Source: Mesorhizobium kowhaii
GTDB lineage: Bacteria; Pseudomonadota; Alphaproteobacteria; Rhizobiales; Rhizobiaceae
Direction of reading: 5' to 3'
Assembly (NCBI RefSeq): GCF_003253745.1
Contig: NZ_MZXV01000013.1
Span: forward strand, 372,001-436,000
Length of the DNA: 64,000 nucleotides
Shown here one piece after another: positions 7,697 to 19,591 of this stretch. The stretch's first letter is position 1, and the number at the start of each line of letters is the position of its first letter. The translations under genes and the position numbers were made by a program. The notes beneath the pieces are model-generated. The model searched no databases. It was not told where the DNA came from and saw nothing but the letters and a program-made list of their open reading frames with translations.

Positions 7697-8872
7697 ATGA
7701 GCACGAGCCCGCTACGCGTGGCGGTCATTGGCGGCGGCATCGGCGGCGCCGCCACTGCTGCTGCCCTGCTTCAACGCGGCATGGACGTCCGTCTCTATGA
7801 ACAGGCGACGGCCCTGACCGAGGTCGGTGCCGGCGTCGCGATCCAACCGAACGGTGTCCGGATGCTTCGGCGGCTCGGCCTCGGTGACGAGTTGATCCGC
7901 TCGGGGGCCAGATGGATCGACCCACAGTTTCGTCGCCCCGATGGATCGTATGCCGCCGTGATGTGGCCCCCCGAGCTTGCCGGCCAAATCGAGTTCTACG
8001 GCATGCACCGCGCCGATTTGCTGGCAATGTTCGTCGATCGGCTACCTGCCGACATTGTGAAGGCCGGCCACAGATGTATCGGCTTCGAACAGGACGATGA
8101 GCAGGCCGTCATCACTTTCGCCAATGGTTTGCGCACCACGGCCGACGTCGTGATCGCCGCTGACGGCATCCATTCAACCCTTCAGCAGTTCGTAGTCGCC
8201 CCGTCCGCCCCGCTCTATTCGGGATCGGTCGCCTATCGAGGGGTGATCCCGGCGGCTGGTGTCTCGTGGCCGCCAGGAGCGATGCGCAACTGGCTCGGTG
8301 CAGGCAAGCATTTTCTCGTCTTTCCGGTGCGGGCCGGCCTGCTCATCAACTACGTCGGCTTTGTGACGACTGACGAGCCGATGAAGGAGTCATGGTCGGC
8401 ACGGGGCGATCCCTCCGCCCTTGCCCGGGAGTTCGCCGGCTGGGACCCAATGGTTGAGACGATCATTGCCCAACTGAAAACTGCGTTTCGGTGGGGCCTG
8501 TTCGATCGTGAGCCGCTCGCAAGCTGGACTCGCGGACGCCTGACCCTGCTGGGCGACGCGGCCCACCCAATGCTGCCGCATTTGGGACAAGGAGCCAATC
8601 AGGCCATCGAAGATGCAGTTGCCCTGGCGACCGTGCTGAGCCACGCGGACCGCAAGTCAGCCCCACGGGCGCTGCTGATTTACGAGCAGCTACGGCGCGA
8701 GCGGACTGCCGGCGTCCAGCGCATGTCGCGCGTGAGTGGTGCTCGCTATGACGCATCCAGTGGCGATTTGCATAGCCGCGACCGCAAGCTTGACGCTCAG
8801 CCGCAGGAACGCGCCTGGGTGTGGAATTACGACGCCGACGCCGAAGCTGAGGCAGCCGCCGCTTCGCTCTAG
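7697..8872 (+). CDS. FAD-dependent aromatic-ring monooxygenase (salicylate hydroxylase-like)
   Basis: 391-residue class A flavoprotein monooxygenase that would hydroxylate an aromatic or similar compound using NAD(P)H and O2. The FAD-binding GxGxxG is VIGGGIGGAATAA (residues 10-22), the DG motif is VVIAADGIHS (about 155), and the GD motif is LTLLGDAAHPMLPHLGQGANQAIEDA (about 290-315). Close in layout to 3-hydroxybenzoate 6-hydroxylase and salicylate hydroxylase. No ring-cleavage genes nearby, so the substrate is unknown. It is convergent with carB, one base apart. Confidence 0.88.
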   Translation: MSTSPLRVAVIGGGIGGAATAAALLQRGMDVRLYEQATALTEVGAGVAIQPNGVRMLRRLGLGDELIRSGARWIDPQFRRPDGSYAAVMWPPELAGQIEFYGMHRADLLAMFVDRLPADIVKAGHRCIGFEQDDEQAVITFANGLRTTADVVIAADGIHSTLQQFVVAPSAPLYSGSVAYRGVIPAAGVSWPPGAMRNWLGAGKHFLVFPVRAGLLINYVGFVTTDEPMKESWSARGDPSALAREFAGWDPMVETIIAQLKTAFRWGLFDREPLASWTRGRLTLLGDAAHPMLPHLGQGANQAIEDAVALATVLSHADRKSAPRALLIYEQLRRERTAGVQRMSRVSGARYDASSGDLHSRDRKLDAQPQERAWVWNYDADAEAEAAAASL

Positions 8873-8873
8873 A

Positions 8874-12377
<3,504 letters not shown>

Positions 12378-12520
12378 GGGCGAAAGTTCCGTTCGGCGGG
12401 CGGCTTGCACAAAAAACCGGGACGGGAAGACCCGGCCGGTTGTGCTCGCGATTCTGGTATCAGGCTAGGAGGGCCTTATAGGGAAGAGTTTTGCCCGATG
12501 TAACCCCGAAAATGCGGGCA

Positions 12521-12591
12521 GGGAAGTAGGGCAGTAGGGGTTCGAGCGCGTTGTAAACATACTGCCTTACTGCCCTACTCCCTTACTCCCC
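12521..12591. repeat. Four tandem 8-mers and a complementary arm upstream of carB
   Basis: 12560-12591 is TACTGCCT, TACTGCCC, TACTCCCT, TACTCCCC in perfect register. The segment 12521-12536 (GGGAAGTAGGGCAGTA) is complementary to 12568-12582 with one extra base. The whole can fold into a long stem. It lies just after the stop of the SH3-protein gene and about 145 bases before carB, both on the minus strand, so it may terminate the former. Confidence 0.6.
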
Positions 12592-12598
12592 TAAGAAA

Positions 12599-13594
12599 CT
12601 AACCGCCCAGCACCAACCGATCAGTAATCTCGAAGCGTTCGGAGACGCCGACGCGGATCATGTTCAGGCTGCCTTCGCGGGTGAAGCGGAAGTCGCTGCG
12701 CGCGTCGGAGCCGGCCGGCTTGCCGGCGACGAAGGAGATGACGCGGGTGCCGCCATCGGGCCAGGTGACCGTGACGTCGGCCTTGTCCGTGCCAGCGCGC
12801 ACGACGCTGACCGCACAACGCGTCATCGGCTCACCGACATAGCGGGCGCAGGGAATCTCGTTGGTGGCATCGGCGGCATGATCGGACGGCGGTTCCAACC
12901 GCGCGACGGTCTGCGGGTCAGGCGGCGGGGCAGTGGATGCCAGGGCCGCGACCGGCTCTTCGATCTCGCCGGTCGTCGGGTTTTCCTGCGCAGCGAAGGC
13001 CAGGCCGTAGGCATCCTGCATAGCCGTCTGGCCGATTTCGGCGGCTGATTTCAGCGTGCTTTGGGCCCCAGCCACCGGATCAGCGCCGCCCAGCCGCTCC
13101 GTCAGGTCGGGCGGTGGTGCGACCGCCGGCTGCGGCTTTGCAGGACTGTCCGTGCCGGTGGTCTGCGGGCTGTCCGGCGGCTGTGCCTGGTCGGCCTCAT
13201 TGCCGCTGGAGGCGACCTCCGTCGCATCGACCGGTTTTGTCTGGCCTTCGACATAGGGGGCCGGATTGAGGGGGGTGAGGTAGCGCGCCGGCGCCCATCC
13301 GCTCAGCTTTTCCTTGCCGGTGCTCTCGATCTTGCACCATTCGTGGCCGTTGACGTCGTTGCAGCCGAGATTGGTGACGCTGTCGCCGACGGCCAGACGC
13401 GTTTCGACCTTGGCGATCGGCGATGCGGTCGCGCGGACATTGAGAAGATCGTCCGGTGCCAGGCCGGTGACGATGGAGATGACGAGATCCGACGCCTCTT
13501 CGGCCATGGCAATGGCCGGCCATGCCGCCATCAGCAGCGGAACGGCAATCAGCGCAGGCAGGGTTGTTCGGAGCGTAACTGTGCGCCTCATCAT
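12599..13594 (-). CDS. Secreted SH3-domain (SH3b) protein
   Basis: 331-residue exported protein. N-terminal signal peptide (LPALIAVPLLMAAWPAIAMAEE), then a bacterial SH3b domain at about residues 42-108 (LAPDDLLNVRATASPIAKV, a cysteine pair, LSGWAPARYLTPL). A Pro/Ala/Gln-rich linker of about 120 residues follows, then a C-terminal globular region with CARYVGEPMTRCAVSVVRAG and TVTWPDGGTRVISF. SH3b domains usually bind peptidoglycan or proteins; envelope role inferred. Start MMRR could be either ATG. No operon partner. Confidence 0.75.
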   Translation of the reverse strand: MMRRTVTLRTTLPALIAVPLLMAAWPAIAMAEEASDLVISIVTGLAPDDLLNVRATASPIAKVETRLAVGDSVTNLGCNDVNGHEWCKIESTGKEKLSGWAPARYLTPLNPAPYVEGQTKPVDATEVASSGNEADQAQPPDSPQTTGTDSPAKPQPAVAPPPDLTERLGGADPVAGAQSTLKSAAEIGQTAMQDAYGLAFAAQENPTTGEIEEPVAALASTAPPPDPQTVARLEPPSDHAADATNEIPCARYVGEPMTRCAVSVVRAGTDKADVTVTWPDGGTRVISFVAGKPAGSDARSDFRFTREGSLNMIRVGVSERFEITDRLVLGG

Positions 13595-13758
13595 TTGGCC
13601 GTGCGCTGATACTCAGAGACACTATGCACGCTGCGGGTCGAGTCCGCCGCATGCCCGGCCGGTTTTATAAGGGACGACGTGCCGCCATGTAAGCCCGAAA
13701 ATTCGACCCTGGCGGCAAGAACGCAAGGGCGTTCAGCCTGGCATAAACGCAAGCGCGT

Positions 13759-14514
13759 TTATCCGGGCATAAACCCCGTCCTGAGCGCGTGGGCCCATTC
13801 CGGGCGTCCTGCCAGTTCGGCCTGTCTGGCCGCCGCCTCATGGTCGTAGTCGACGGCGATGGCCTCGAAACGGTCGGGCTGGCCCGCGCCTAGGGTGACG
13901 ATACCATAGCGCGCATGCGGCGAGCCCTGCTCGGAGACATGCGCCGGCGGCGTCGAATCGTCATAGGCGGGGCAGCCGATGCTGCCGGGATTGAAGATGA
14001 CCGGACCACCGGGAATGCGGATCAGCTCCGCCCGGTGGCTATGGCCGCACAGCGCGATACGGCAGGCGGGGTCGAGTGCCTTCAGCCGCCGCCGGATCGC
14101 CGCCAGAGGGGCGCGGACCAGTTGGCCATCGGTGATCGCATCGAGCAGATATTTCTCATCATGGTCGGGGCGGGCGTGGAAGGCGATGATGCCGGGCGCG
14201 ATCTCCAAGGTGAGGGGTTGAGCGAACAGCGCCTCGCGCTGCGCCCGCGTCAGCCGCTCCTGCGCGTAGGCGTCGGAAGGCCACATCGCGTCGTCGGCCG
14301 GGTCGGCGGCGACGCGACGGTCGTGGTTGCCGCGCACCGTCGGCAGGTTGAGTGCTTCCAGCCGTTCCATCGTCTCGCGCGGCCACAGCGGGCCGGAAAC
14401 GCTGTCGCCGAGGTTGACGGTCAGGTCGGCGCCGCCGCGGTGCTTCAGATCGTCAAGCACGGCGTCCAGCGCCAGCACATTGCCGTGGATATCGGCGAAG
14501 ACAGCGATGCACAT
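13759..14514 (-). CDS. Metallophosphoesterase (calcineurin-like, YfcE/MPP type)
   Basis: 251-residue phosphoesterase with the full set of two-metal motifs: FADIHGN (residues 6-12), LGDSVSGP (about 35), RGNHDRR (about 62), GHSHRAE (about 157) and NPGSIG (about 175). Cytoplasmic. The ATG at 14514 places the DxH motif at the usual distance from the N-terminus and is preceded by GGAG; the longer frame adds 12 unsupported residues. Substrate unknown; relatives act on phosphodiesters or phosphoproteins. Confidence 0.88.
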   Translation of the reverse strand: MCIAVFADIHGNVLALDAVLDDLKHRGGADLTVNLGDSVSGPLWPRETMERLEALNLPTVRGNHDRRVAADPADDAMWPSDAYAQERLTRAQREALFAQPLTLEIAPGIIAFHARPDHDEKYLLDAITDGQLVRAPLAAIRRRLKALDPACRIALCGHSHRAELIRIPGGPVIFNPGSIGCPAYDDSTPPAHVSEQGSPHARYGIVTLGAGQPDRFEAIAVDYDHEAAARQAELAGRPEWAHALRTGFMPG

Positions 14515-14569
14515 TTTGGGTGGCTCCGTTGGTGAGGCAACGTTTCTCAAGCGAGGGCGAGGAACAGCC

Positions 14570-14926
14570 TCAGGCGGGGATTTCGAGGTCGTGGCCGCCG
14601 ACCGCGGGCAGCGCGGGATCGTCTCCGGCCGCGGCGATAACGCTGTCGAGCAGGCCGGGGAAGCGGGCGTCGAGGTCGGCGCGGCGCAGCGTGATCATCC
14701 GGTTGGTGCCGACCACCTCGGCGCGGGTGACGCCGGCCTCGCGCAGTTTGGCGAGGTGGTAGCTGAGATTGGTCTTCGAGCCGAGATCGAGGAACTGGCT
14801 GCAGTTCAACGGCACGCCTTCCTTGCTGGCGAGATAGCGCACGATGGCGAGCCGGGTCGGGTCGCCGAGCACGCCGAGCACGATCGGCAGGCTAATCTGG
14901 TCGGTATTGGGGTGTGGCAAGGTCAT
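14570..14926 (-). CDS. ArsR-family transcriptional regulator
   Basis: 118-residue winged-helix repressor. LPIVLGVLGDPTRLAIVRYL is the ArsR N-terminal helix pair, and GSKTNLSYHLAKLREAGV the recognition helix region. It lacks the cysteine cluster of metal sensors, so it may sense another signal. It is divergent from the MFS gene at 15136, 209 bases apart, which it probably controls through a dyad near 15103-15120. Confidence 0.88.
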   Translation of the reverse strand: MTLPHPNTDQISLPIVLGVLGDPTRLAIVRYLASKEGVPLNCSQFLDLGSKTNLSYHLAKLREAGVTRAEVVGTNRMITLRRADLDARFPGLLDSVIAAAGDDPALPAVGGHDLEIPA

Positions 14927-15102
14927 CGCCGGAACCTAAGCGCAGTTCGGGCCGATTTCAACGCATCCGTCCGGCCGTGGCCCTGCACACTGTTTCTCCG
15001 TTTCATGACCCGTGCTGACCGACTGTGCTGACACAGGGCTGTCAGGAGGGTTCAGCTATTTTCCCCTGGCTTCATTGACATCATGCCCTGTCATGTCCAA
15101 TT

Positions 15103-15120
15103 GTTCAATAACCTTTGAAC
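15103..15120. promoter_or_regulatory. Candidate ArsR operator upstream of the MFS gene
   Basis: GTTCAA (15103-15108) and TTGAAC (15115-15120) form an inverted repeat with six bases between, 16 bases before the MFS start. A TTGACA at 15075-15080 could be the -35 box. Assignment to the divergent ArsR gene is by position only. Confidence 0.4.
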
Positions 15121-15135
15121 TAAGGACACCGCCCC

Positions 15136-16311
15136 ATGGACAAGCGCCTCTTCTGGCTTGCGCTCGGATCGTTCACGATCTCGACCGAAGGCTTCGTCAT
15201 CTCCAGCCTTCTGCCCGACATCGCGGCGGACGCCGGCATTTCCATTCCGCTGGCCGGCACGCTGATCACCGCCTTTGCGCTCGCCTATGCGGTCGGCACG
15301 CCGATCCTGGCGACGCTGACCGGCGAATGGGACCGCCGCCGCGTCATCCTGTGGACGCTGGTGTTCTTCGTCATCGGCAACATTGCCGCCGCCTTGAGTT
15401 CCTCCTTCGAACTTCTGTTGATCGCGCGCATCGTCATGGCGCTGTCGTCCGGCTTGTTCGCCGCGACCGCGCAGGGCACCGCGGTGGCGCTGGTCGATGA
15501 CCATCACCGGGCCCGCGCCATTGCCGTCGTCGTCGGCGGCACCACGGTGGCCGTCGCCGTCGGCGCGCCGCTCGGCGCGCTGGTTGCGACGATCGCCGGT
15601 TGGCGCGGCACCTTCTACGCCATTGCCGGCCTCGGTGCGCTTGCCGGCGCCATCCTGTGGTACCGGCTGCCGCGCGGCATTGTCGGCACCAGGCTGCCCC
15701 TGAAGCGCCGGCTGGCGGCGGCCCTGCGTCCCGGTGTCATGCCGATCCTTTTGACGACATTGCTGGCGCTGACCGGTGCCTTCACCGTATTTGCCTATGT
15801 CGCGCCGCTCGCCATCGAGGGCGGCGGGCTCAGCCAGATCGCGCTGCCCGGCATGCTGCTCGCCTTCGGTGTCGGCGCCGTGATCGGCAACATTGCCGGA
15901 GGCCAGGCAGCGGATCGCTTCGGCGCAACGCGCACCGTCGGCTGGTCGCTGGCGCTGAGCGCCGCCATGCTGGTCCTGCTGTCGGTCATACCGACCTTCC
16001 TGCCGCCCCACATTGCCGGGCCGGCGCTGATGGCGATGATGGTGCCTTGGGGCATTGTCGGCTGGGCGTTCCCGCCGGCGCAGGCCAGCCGCATCATCAA
16101 GCTGGCGCCCGACGCCGCCCCGATCGTGCTGTCGCTCAACGGCTCGGCGCTTTATCTCGGCGTGGCGCTGGGCGCGGTGGTCGGTGGTGCCGTGCTGCGC
16201 TACGGCGCGCCCGCCGATCTCGGCCTGGTCGCCGCGGCCTTCCCGCTGATCGGGCTCGGCATCGTGCTGGCCGGTCGGCTGGTGAAGCCGGTTGCGGTCC
16301 CGGCAGAATAG
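15136..16311 (+). CDS. MFS transporter, DHA1/AraJ-like exporter
   Basis: 391-residue 12-helix major facilitator. The N-terminal half has FVISSLLPDIAADAGISIP and GEWDRRRVILWTL (motif A-like), and the first half ends with the GGTTVAVAVGAPLGALVATIAGWRGTF segment typical of the drug:H+ antiporter-1 group (AraJ, YdhP). Probably exports a small metabolite or drug. Flanked by a divergent ArsR and a convergent MarR, either of which could regulate it. Confidence 0.85.
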   Translation: MDKRLFWLALGSFTISTEGFVISSLLPDIAADAGISIPLAGTLITAFALAYAVGTPILATLTGEWDRRRVILWTLVFFVIGNIAAALSSSFELLLIARIVMALSSGLFAATAQGTAVALVDDHHRARAIAVVVGGTTVAVAVGAPLGALVATIAGWRGTFYAIAGLGALAGAILWYRLPRGIVGTRLPLKRRLAAALRPGVMPILLTTLLALTGAFTVFAYVAPLAIEGGGLSQIALPGMLLAFGVGAVIGNIAGGQAADRFGATRTVGWSLALSAAMLVLLSVIPTFLPPHIAGPALMAMMVPWGIVGWAFPPAQASRIIKLAPDAAPIVLSLNGSALYLGVALGAVVGGAVLRYGAPADLGLVAAAFPLIGLGIVLAGRLVKPVAVPAE

Positions 16312-16336
16312 AACGGTCCTTGGATCGCCGGCCGGC

Positions 16337-16789
16337 TCAGCTGGCTGGCAAATCAAAATCCAGCGCGGCGATGTCATCCAGCGCCGCGCGCAGTTTTGCC
16401 GCCTGATCCTTGCCGACCACATCCTCGAAGCGCTGCTGGGCGACGCTCCACAATTTCATCGCCTCGTCGAGCTTGACCAGACCCCGCGGCGTCAGCCGCA
16501 CGCGCTTGATGCGGCGATCGTCCGGATCGGCAAAGGTCTCGACATAGCCGTCGCGGATCAGCGGCTTCAGCGTATGACCGAGCGCCGACAGGTCCATGAT
16601 CAGGGAGGCGGCAATGGCGCCCATCGCCGGCTCGTTGCCGATATGGATCTGGTAGAGCAGGCCTTGCTGCGTGGCTTTCAGGCCCGAGGGCGCCATCACA
16701 TCATCATAGAACTGGCCAAGCTTGCGCGCCGCGCGACGCAGCATGGCGTTGTTGCAGAGTGTCAGGCCGGGCAGGGTGTCTTTCGACAT
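16337..16789 (-). CDS. MarR-family transcriptional regulator
   Basis: 150-residue winged-helix regulator. LKATQQGLLYQIHIGNEPAMGAIAASLIMDLSALGHTLKPLI is the DNA-binding region and DDRRIKRVRLTPRGLVKLDEA the wing. Such proteins bind palindromes as dimers and release them on binding phenolics or after oxidation. Start ATG 16789 (MSKDTLPG) is preferred; the longer frame is not supported. The palindromes at 16870-16908 between it and the divergent SDR gene are likely its operators. Confidence 0.88.
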   Translation of the reverse strand: MSKDTLPGLTLCNNAMLRRAARKLGQFYDDVMAPSGLKATQQGLLYQIHIGNEPAMGAIAASLIMDLSALGHTLKPLIRDGYVETFADPDDRRIKRVRLTPRGLVKLDEAMKLWSVAQQRFEDVVGKDQAAKLRAALDDIAALDFDLPAS

Positions 16790-16869
16790 GATGTTATCCT
16801 TAGCGACGGCGACAGGATGTCCGCCCGCAGCGTCCATAAATAATCCCCGTTCCGATCATTGACAAGATA

Positions 16870-16908
16870 GTGGCATATGCCTATTTCGTTAATGGTGGCA
16901 TATGCCAC
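16870..16908. promoter_or_regulatory. Double MarR operator between the MarR and SDR genes
   Basis: 16895-16908 is a perfect 14-base palindrome GTGGCATATGCCAC. A second copy, GTGGCATATGCCT (16870-16882), lies 25 bases upstream, so the two are about two and a half helical turns apart. Both sit in the divergent intergenic region of the MarR and SDR genes, the expected place for an autoregulated MarR. Confidence 0.65.
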
Positions 16909-17007
16909 TAAATGAAATCAGATGATTTTGGCTACGGCGAGGGCGATTGCCCACGGTGCCGGCGGCCGGGTTGAACGAAGCAAATCAGTCGAAGAAGGAA
17001 CAGGACA

Positions 17008-17802
17008 ATGAGTGGACAGGACAACAAGGGCACGGCGGTCGTCACCGGTGCTTCGGCAGGCATCGGCGCGATCTATGCCGACCGGCTGGCAGGACAGGGC
17101 TATGATCTGGTGCTGGTGGCGCGGCGCGCCGACCGGCTCGAGGAACTGGCGGAGAAGCTGCGCTATGCCTACGGCCGCAAGGTCAGCGTGATCGGCGCCG
17201 ATCTGGCCGACGACAATGATATCCGCCGCGTCGAGCAAGTGATCGCCGCCGACGACAGCGTGACGCTGCTGGTCAACAATGCCGGCATCGGCGGCCAGCA
17301 GGTCGTCGCAACGGCCGACGCCGATGCGGCCGAGCGGATGATCAAGGTCAATGTCATCGCCTTGACGCGGCTGACCCGTGCAGTACTGCCGGGGCTGGTG
17401 GCGCGCAACCGTGGCGCCATCGTCAACATCGCCTCGGTGCTCGCCTTCGACACCTCGTTCGGCGGCATCTACAGCGGCACCAAGGCCTATGTCGTCAACT
17501 TCACCGAAGCCCTGCAGCGCGAAGTTGCTGATACCGAGGTGAAGGTGCAGGTGGTGTTGCCGGGGGCGACCCGGACCGATTTCTGGGAGCTTGCCGGCAG
17601 CGATATCGACAGCCTTCCGCAGGAGATCGTCATGACGGCCGATGATCTGGTCGATGCCGCGCTAGTCGGGCTGGCCAAAGGCGAAGCCGTCACGGTGCCG
17701 GGGCTTGCCGACGCGGCCAAGCTGGACACGTTCCTCGGCGCGCGGCAAGCCTTCTACGGCAGCCTGCATGCCGACAAGCCGGCGGCACGCTACGCGGCTT
17801 GA
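17008..17802 (+). CDS. Short-chain dehydrogenase/reductase
   Basis: 264-residue classical SDR using NAD(P)H. The cofactor motif is VTGASAGIG (residues 12-20), NNAGIGG near 90, the catalytic serine in VNIASVLAF near 140, and YSGTKAY near 155 with the YxxxK pair. NADP preference is suggested by the ARRADR segment after strand 2. Substrate unknown. Expression probably depends on the divergent MarR repressor through the two palindromes upstream. Confidence 0.88.
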   Translation: MSGQDNKGTAVVTGASAGIGAIYADRLAGQGYDLVLVARRADRLEELAEKLRYAYGRKVSVIGADLADDNDIRRVEQVIAADDSVTLLVNNAGIGGQQVVATADADAAERMIKVNVIALTRLTRAVLPGLVARNRGAIVNIASVLAFDTSFGGIYSGTKAYVVNFTEALQREVADTEVKVQVVLPGATRTDFWELAGSDIDSLPQEIVMTADDLVDAALVGLAKGEAVTVPGLADAAKLDTFLGARQAFYGSLHADKPAARYAA

Positions 17803-17810
17803 TGAGAGCG

Positions 17811-17838
17811 TGGCGGTTGGCGTTTAGGCCGACCGCCA
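17811..17838. terminator. Hairpin between convergent SDR and LysE genes
   Basis: TGGCGGTTGGC (17811-17821) and GCCGACCGCCA (17828-17838) pair with a single G-T position around a GTTTAG loop. It overlaps the end of the LysE gene and could end transcripts from both sides, though there is no T-run. Confidence 0.45.
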
Positions 17839-18423
17839 CATCGGAATGATCGAGGCGGCAAGCACCAAGCCAAGCACGACGTTGAGCGCGCGCCATTGCC
17901 ACTCGGTCTTGAGCAGCCGGGCGAGCAGCATGCCGGCCACGCACCACAGCGACAGCGAGGCAGCCGCCGCGAGGCCAAAGGTGGCGCCGAGCAGCAGCGC
18001 AAGCTGCAGCGGGCCGCTGGCCAAAGCCGCGAAAGAGGCCGCAGCACCCAGCCCCATCGCCCAGCCCTTGGGGTTCATCCATTGAATGCCGGCGCCGCCG
18101 AGAAAGCTGTTCGGTCTGGCCATGGTCACGTCCAGGTTGGGCGGGCCGCTGCGGCCGATCTTGATCGCCAGCCAGACGAGATAGAGCGAGCCGATGACCT
18201 TCATCGCCAGTTGCAGCGAGGGCACGGCAAGCAGCAGGCCGGCAAGCCCGGCCGCCGCGGCCCCTGTCACGGTGGCGAGGCCAGCGGCGCTGCCGACCAG
18301 CAAGGGAACGGAACGGCGAAAGCCGAACTGCGCGCCGGACGCCGTCGACAAGGTCGTGGCGATGCCGGGCGTAGTGGTGGCAACGATCGCAAACAGGACG
18401 AGGGGGATGATGGACTCGAGCAT
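17824..18423 (-). CDS. LysE/RhtB-family amino-acid exporter
   Basis: 199-residue inner-membrane exporter with about six helices. The conserved N-terminal pattern is present as VATTTPGIATTLSTASGAQFGFRRSVP (equivalent to the family's TPGP..G), and WMNPKGWAMGLGA matches the NPKG motif of RhtB proteins. ATG 18423 (MLESIIPL) puts the first helix at the N-terminus. It is divergent from a LysR gene 97 bases away, the usual argP-lysE type arrangement. The exported amino acid or other compound is unknown. Confidence 0.88.
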   Translation of the reverse strand: MLESIIPLVLFAIVATTTPGIATTLSTASGAQFGFRRSVPLLVGSAAGLATVTGAAAAGLAGLLLAVPSLQLAMKVIGSLYLVWLAIKIGRSGPPNLDVTMARPNSFLGGAGIQWMNPKGWAMGLGAAASFAALASGPLQLALLLGATFGLAAAASLSLWCVAGMLLARLLKTEWQWRALNVVLGLVLAASIIPMWRSA

Positions 18424-18520
18424 GCGGCTTCCTCTGTAGGAAGTTGCCATCGTAGCCACGCGCGAACTTCAGTAAATGCAATGTTTGCCATGGTTGGCAT
18501 TAGCAGTCATAATGCCAGCC

Positions 18521-19390
18521 ATGATCCGAAATCTCGACATGGCGTTGATCCGCACCTTCGTCACCGTCGCCGACAAGGCCAGCATGACGGCGGCTGCCAA
18601 TGCGCTGCACCTGACACAGGGCGCGGTCAGCCAGCAGGTCAAGCGGCTGGAGGAGGCGCTTGGTTCCAGCCTGTTCGAGCGCGACCGGCGCGGCTTGCGG
18701 CTGACGCGCGCCGGCGAGCGGCTGTTCGGCAAGGGCAAGCGGCTGCTCGGCCTCAATGACGAGATCTGGGCCGAAATGGCGGGTACCCCGGTGGCCGGCC
18801 AGGTGCGGCTCGGCGTGCCCTACGATCTTGTCGGCACCTTGCTGGCGCCGGTGCTGAAGCGCTATGCCGAGACCTATCCGCAGGTCGAGATATCGCTGGT
18901 GTGCGCCTCGTCGCCGGAACTGGCCGCCGCCCTTGCGGCGGGAACCATCGACCTTGCGGTGATCGAGGAACGGGTCGGCCCGTCGGCCGGCGAGTGCCTT
19001 GCCATCGACCGGCTGGTCTGGGTCGGCGCCAAGGGCGGCGTTGCCCGCGCCAAGCGGCCGCTGCCGGTCTCGATCGTTGCCGACACCTGTGCCTTCCGAC
19101 CGGCGGTGCTGTCGGCGCTCAGCGAGCATGGGCTGGAATGGCGCACCGTGTTCGAGAACGGCAACATCGATGCGACGACGGCGACCGTGCGCTCCGATCT
19201 TGCGGTCACCACATGGCTGGCCTCCACCGTGCCGGCCGATCTCGACATATTGCCCTTGGAGTCCGGGCTGCCGCCGCTGCCGAATTTTGCCATCAACCTG
19301 CATCTGCCCAGGCACGGCGTCGGGCTCGCAGCGCAGGAGTTCGCGCGGCATATCCGTGACGGGCTGGCGCGGCGACTGGTGGCGGCTTGA
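18521..19390 (+). CDS. LysR-family transcriptional regulator
   Basis: 289-residue LTTR. The helix-turn-helix is in the first 60 residues (MALIRTFVTVADKASMTAAA, LTQGAVSQQVKRLEEALG), followed by a periplasmic-binding-protein-like effector domain. Start ATG 18521 (MIRNLDMALIRTF) matches the family; upstream in-frame codons overlap the promoter region. Divergent from the LysE exporter, which it probably controls. Confidence 0.88.
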   Translation: MIRNLDMALIRTFVTVADKASMTAAANALHLTQGAVSQQVKRLEEALGSSLFERDRRGLRLTRAGERLFGKGKRLLGLNDEIWAEMAGTPVAGQVRLGVPYDLVGTLLAPVLKRYAETYPQVEISLVCASSPELAAALAAGTIDLAVIEERVGPSAGECLAIDRLVWVGAKGGVARAKRPLPVSIVADTCAFRPAVLSALSEHGLEWRTVFENGNIDATTATVRSDLAVTTWLASTVPADLDILPLESGLPPLPNFAINLHLPRHGVGLAAQEFARHIRDGLARRLVAA

Positions 19391-19401
19391 GGGTTGTAGA
19401 C

Positions 19402-19575
19402 TTGGGTTCCTCGTCCCCACGAATGTGGGGGAGAGGTGGCTCGGCGCAGCTGAGACGGAGAGGGGACTGGCGCGACGGTGCCCAGTTCCAATGGGCATTC
19501 GTTCTACGAAAACCCCCTCTCCGTCCGCTTCGCGGCCACCTCTCCCCCGCTCCGGCGGGGGCGAGGAACCCAGGT
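19402..19575. repeat. Intergenic palindromic element with long terminal inverted repeats
   Basis: Begins TGGGTTCCTCGTCCCC and ends GGGGGCGAGGAACCCA, a terminal inverted repeat of about 15 bases. Internal modules (GGGGGAGAGGTGGCTCGGCGCAG, GACGGAGAGGGG and their complements) match the element at 5895-6093. It fills the gap between the LysR gene and the reductase gene. Confidence 0.75.
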
Positions 19576-19591
19576 TCTGAAATCTCTTCCG

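Noticed and set aside
12530..12560. GGTTCGAGC, a tRNA T-loop-like string
   Set aside because: No acceptor stem or cloverleaf can be formed around it; it lies in the 8-mer repeat region.
19402..19575. Possible CRISPR-like repeat region
   Set aside because: There are inverted halves and no regularly spaced identical repeats with unique spacers.
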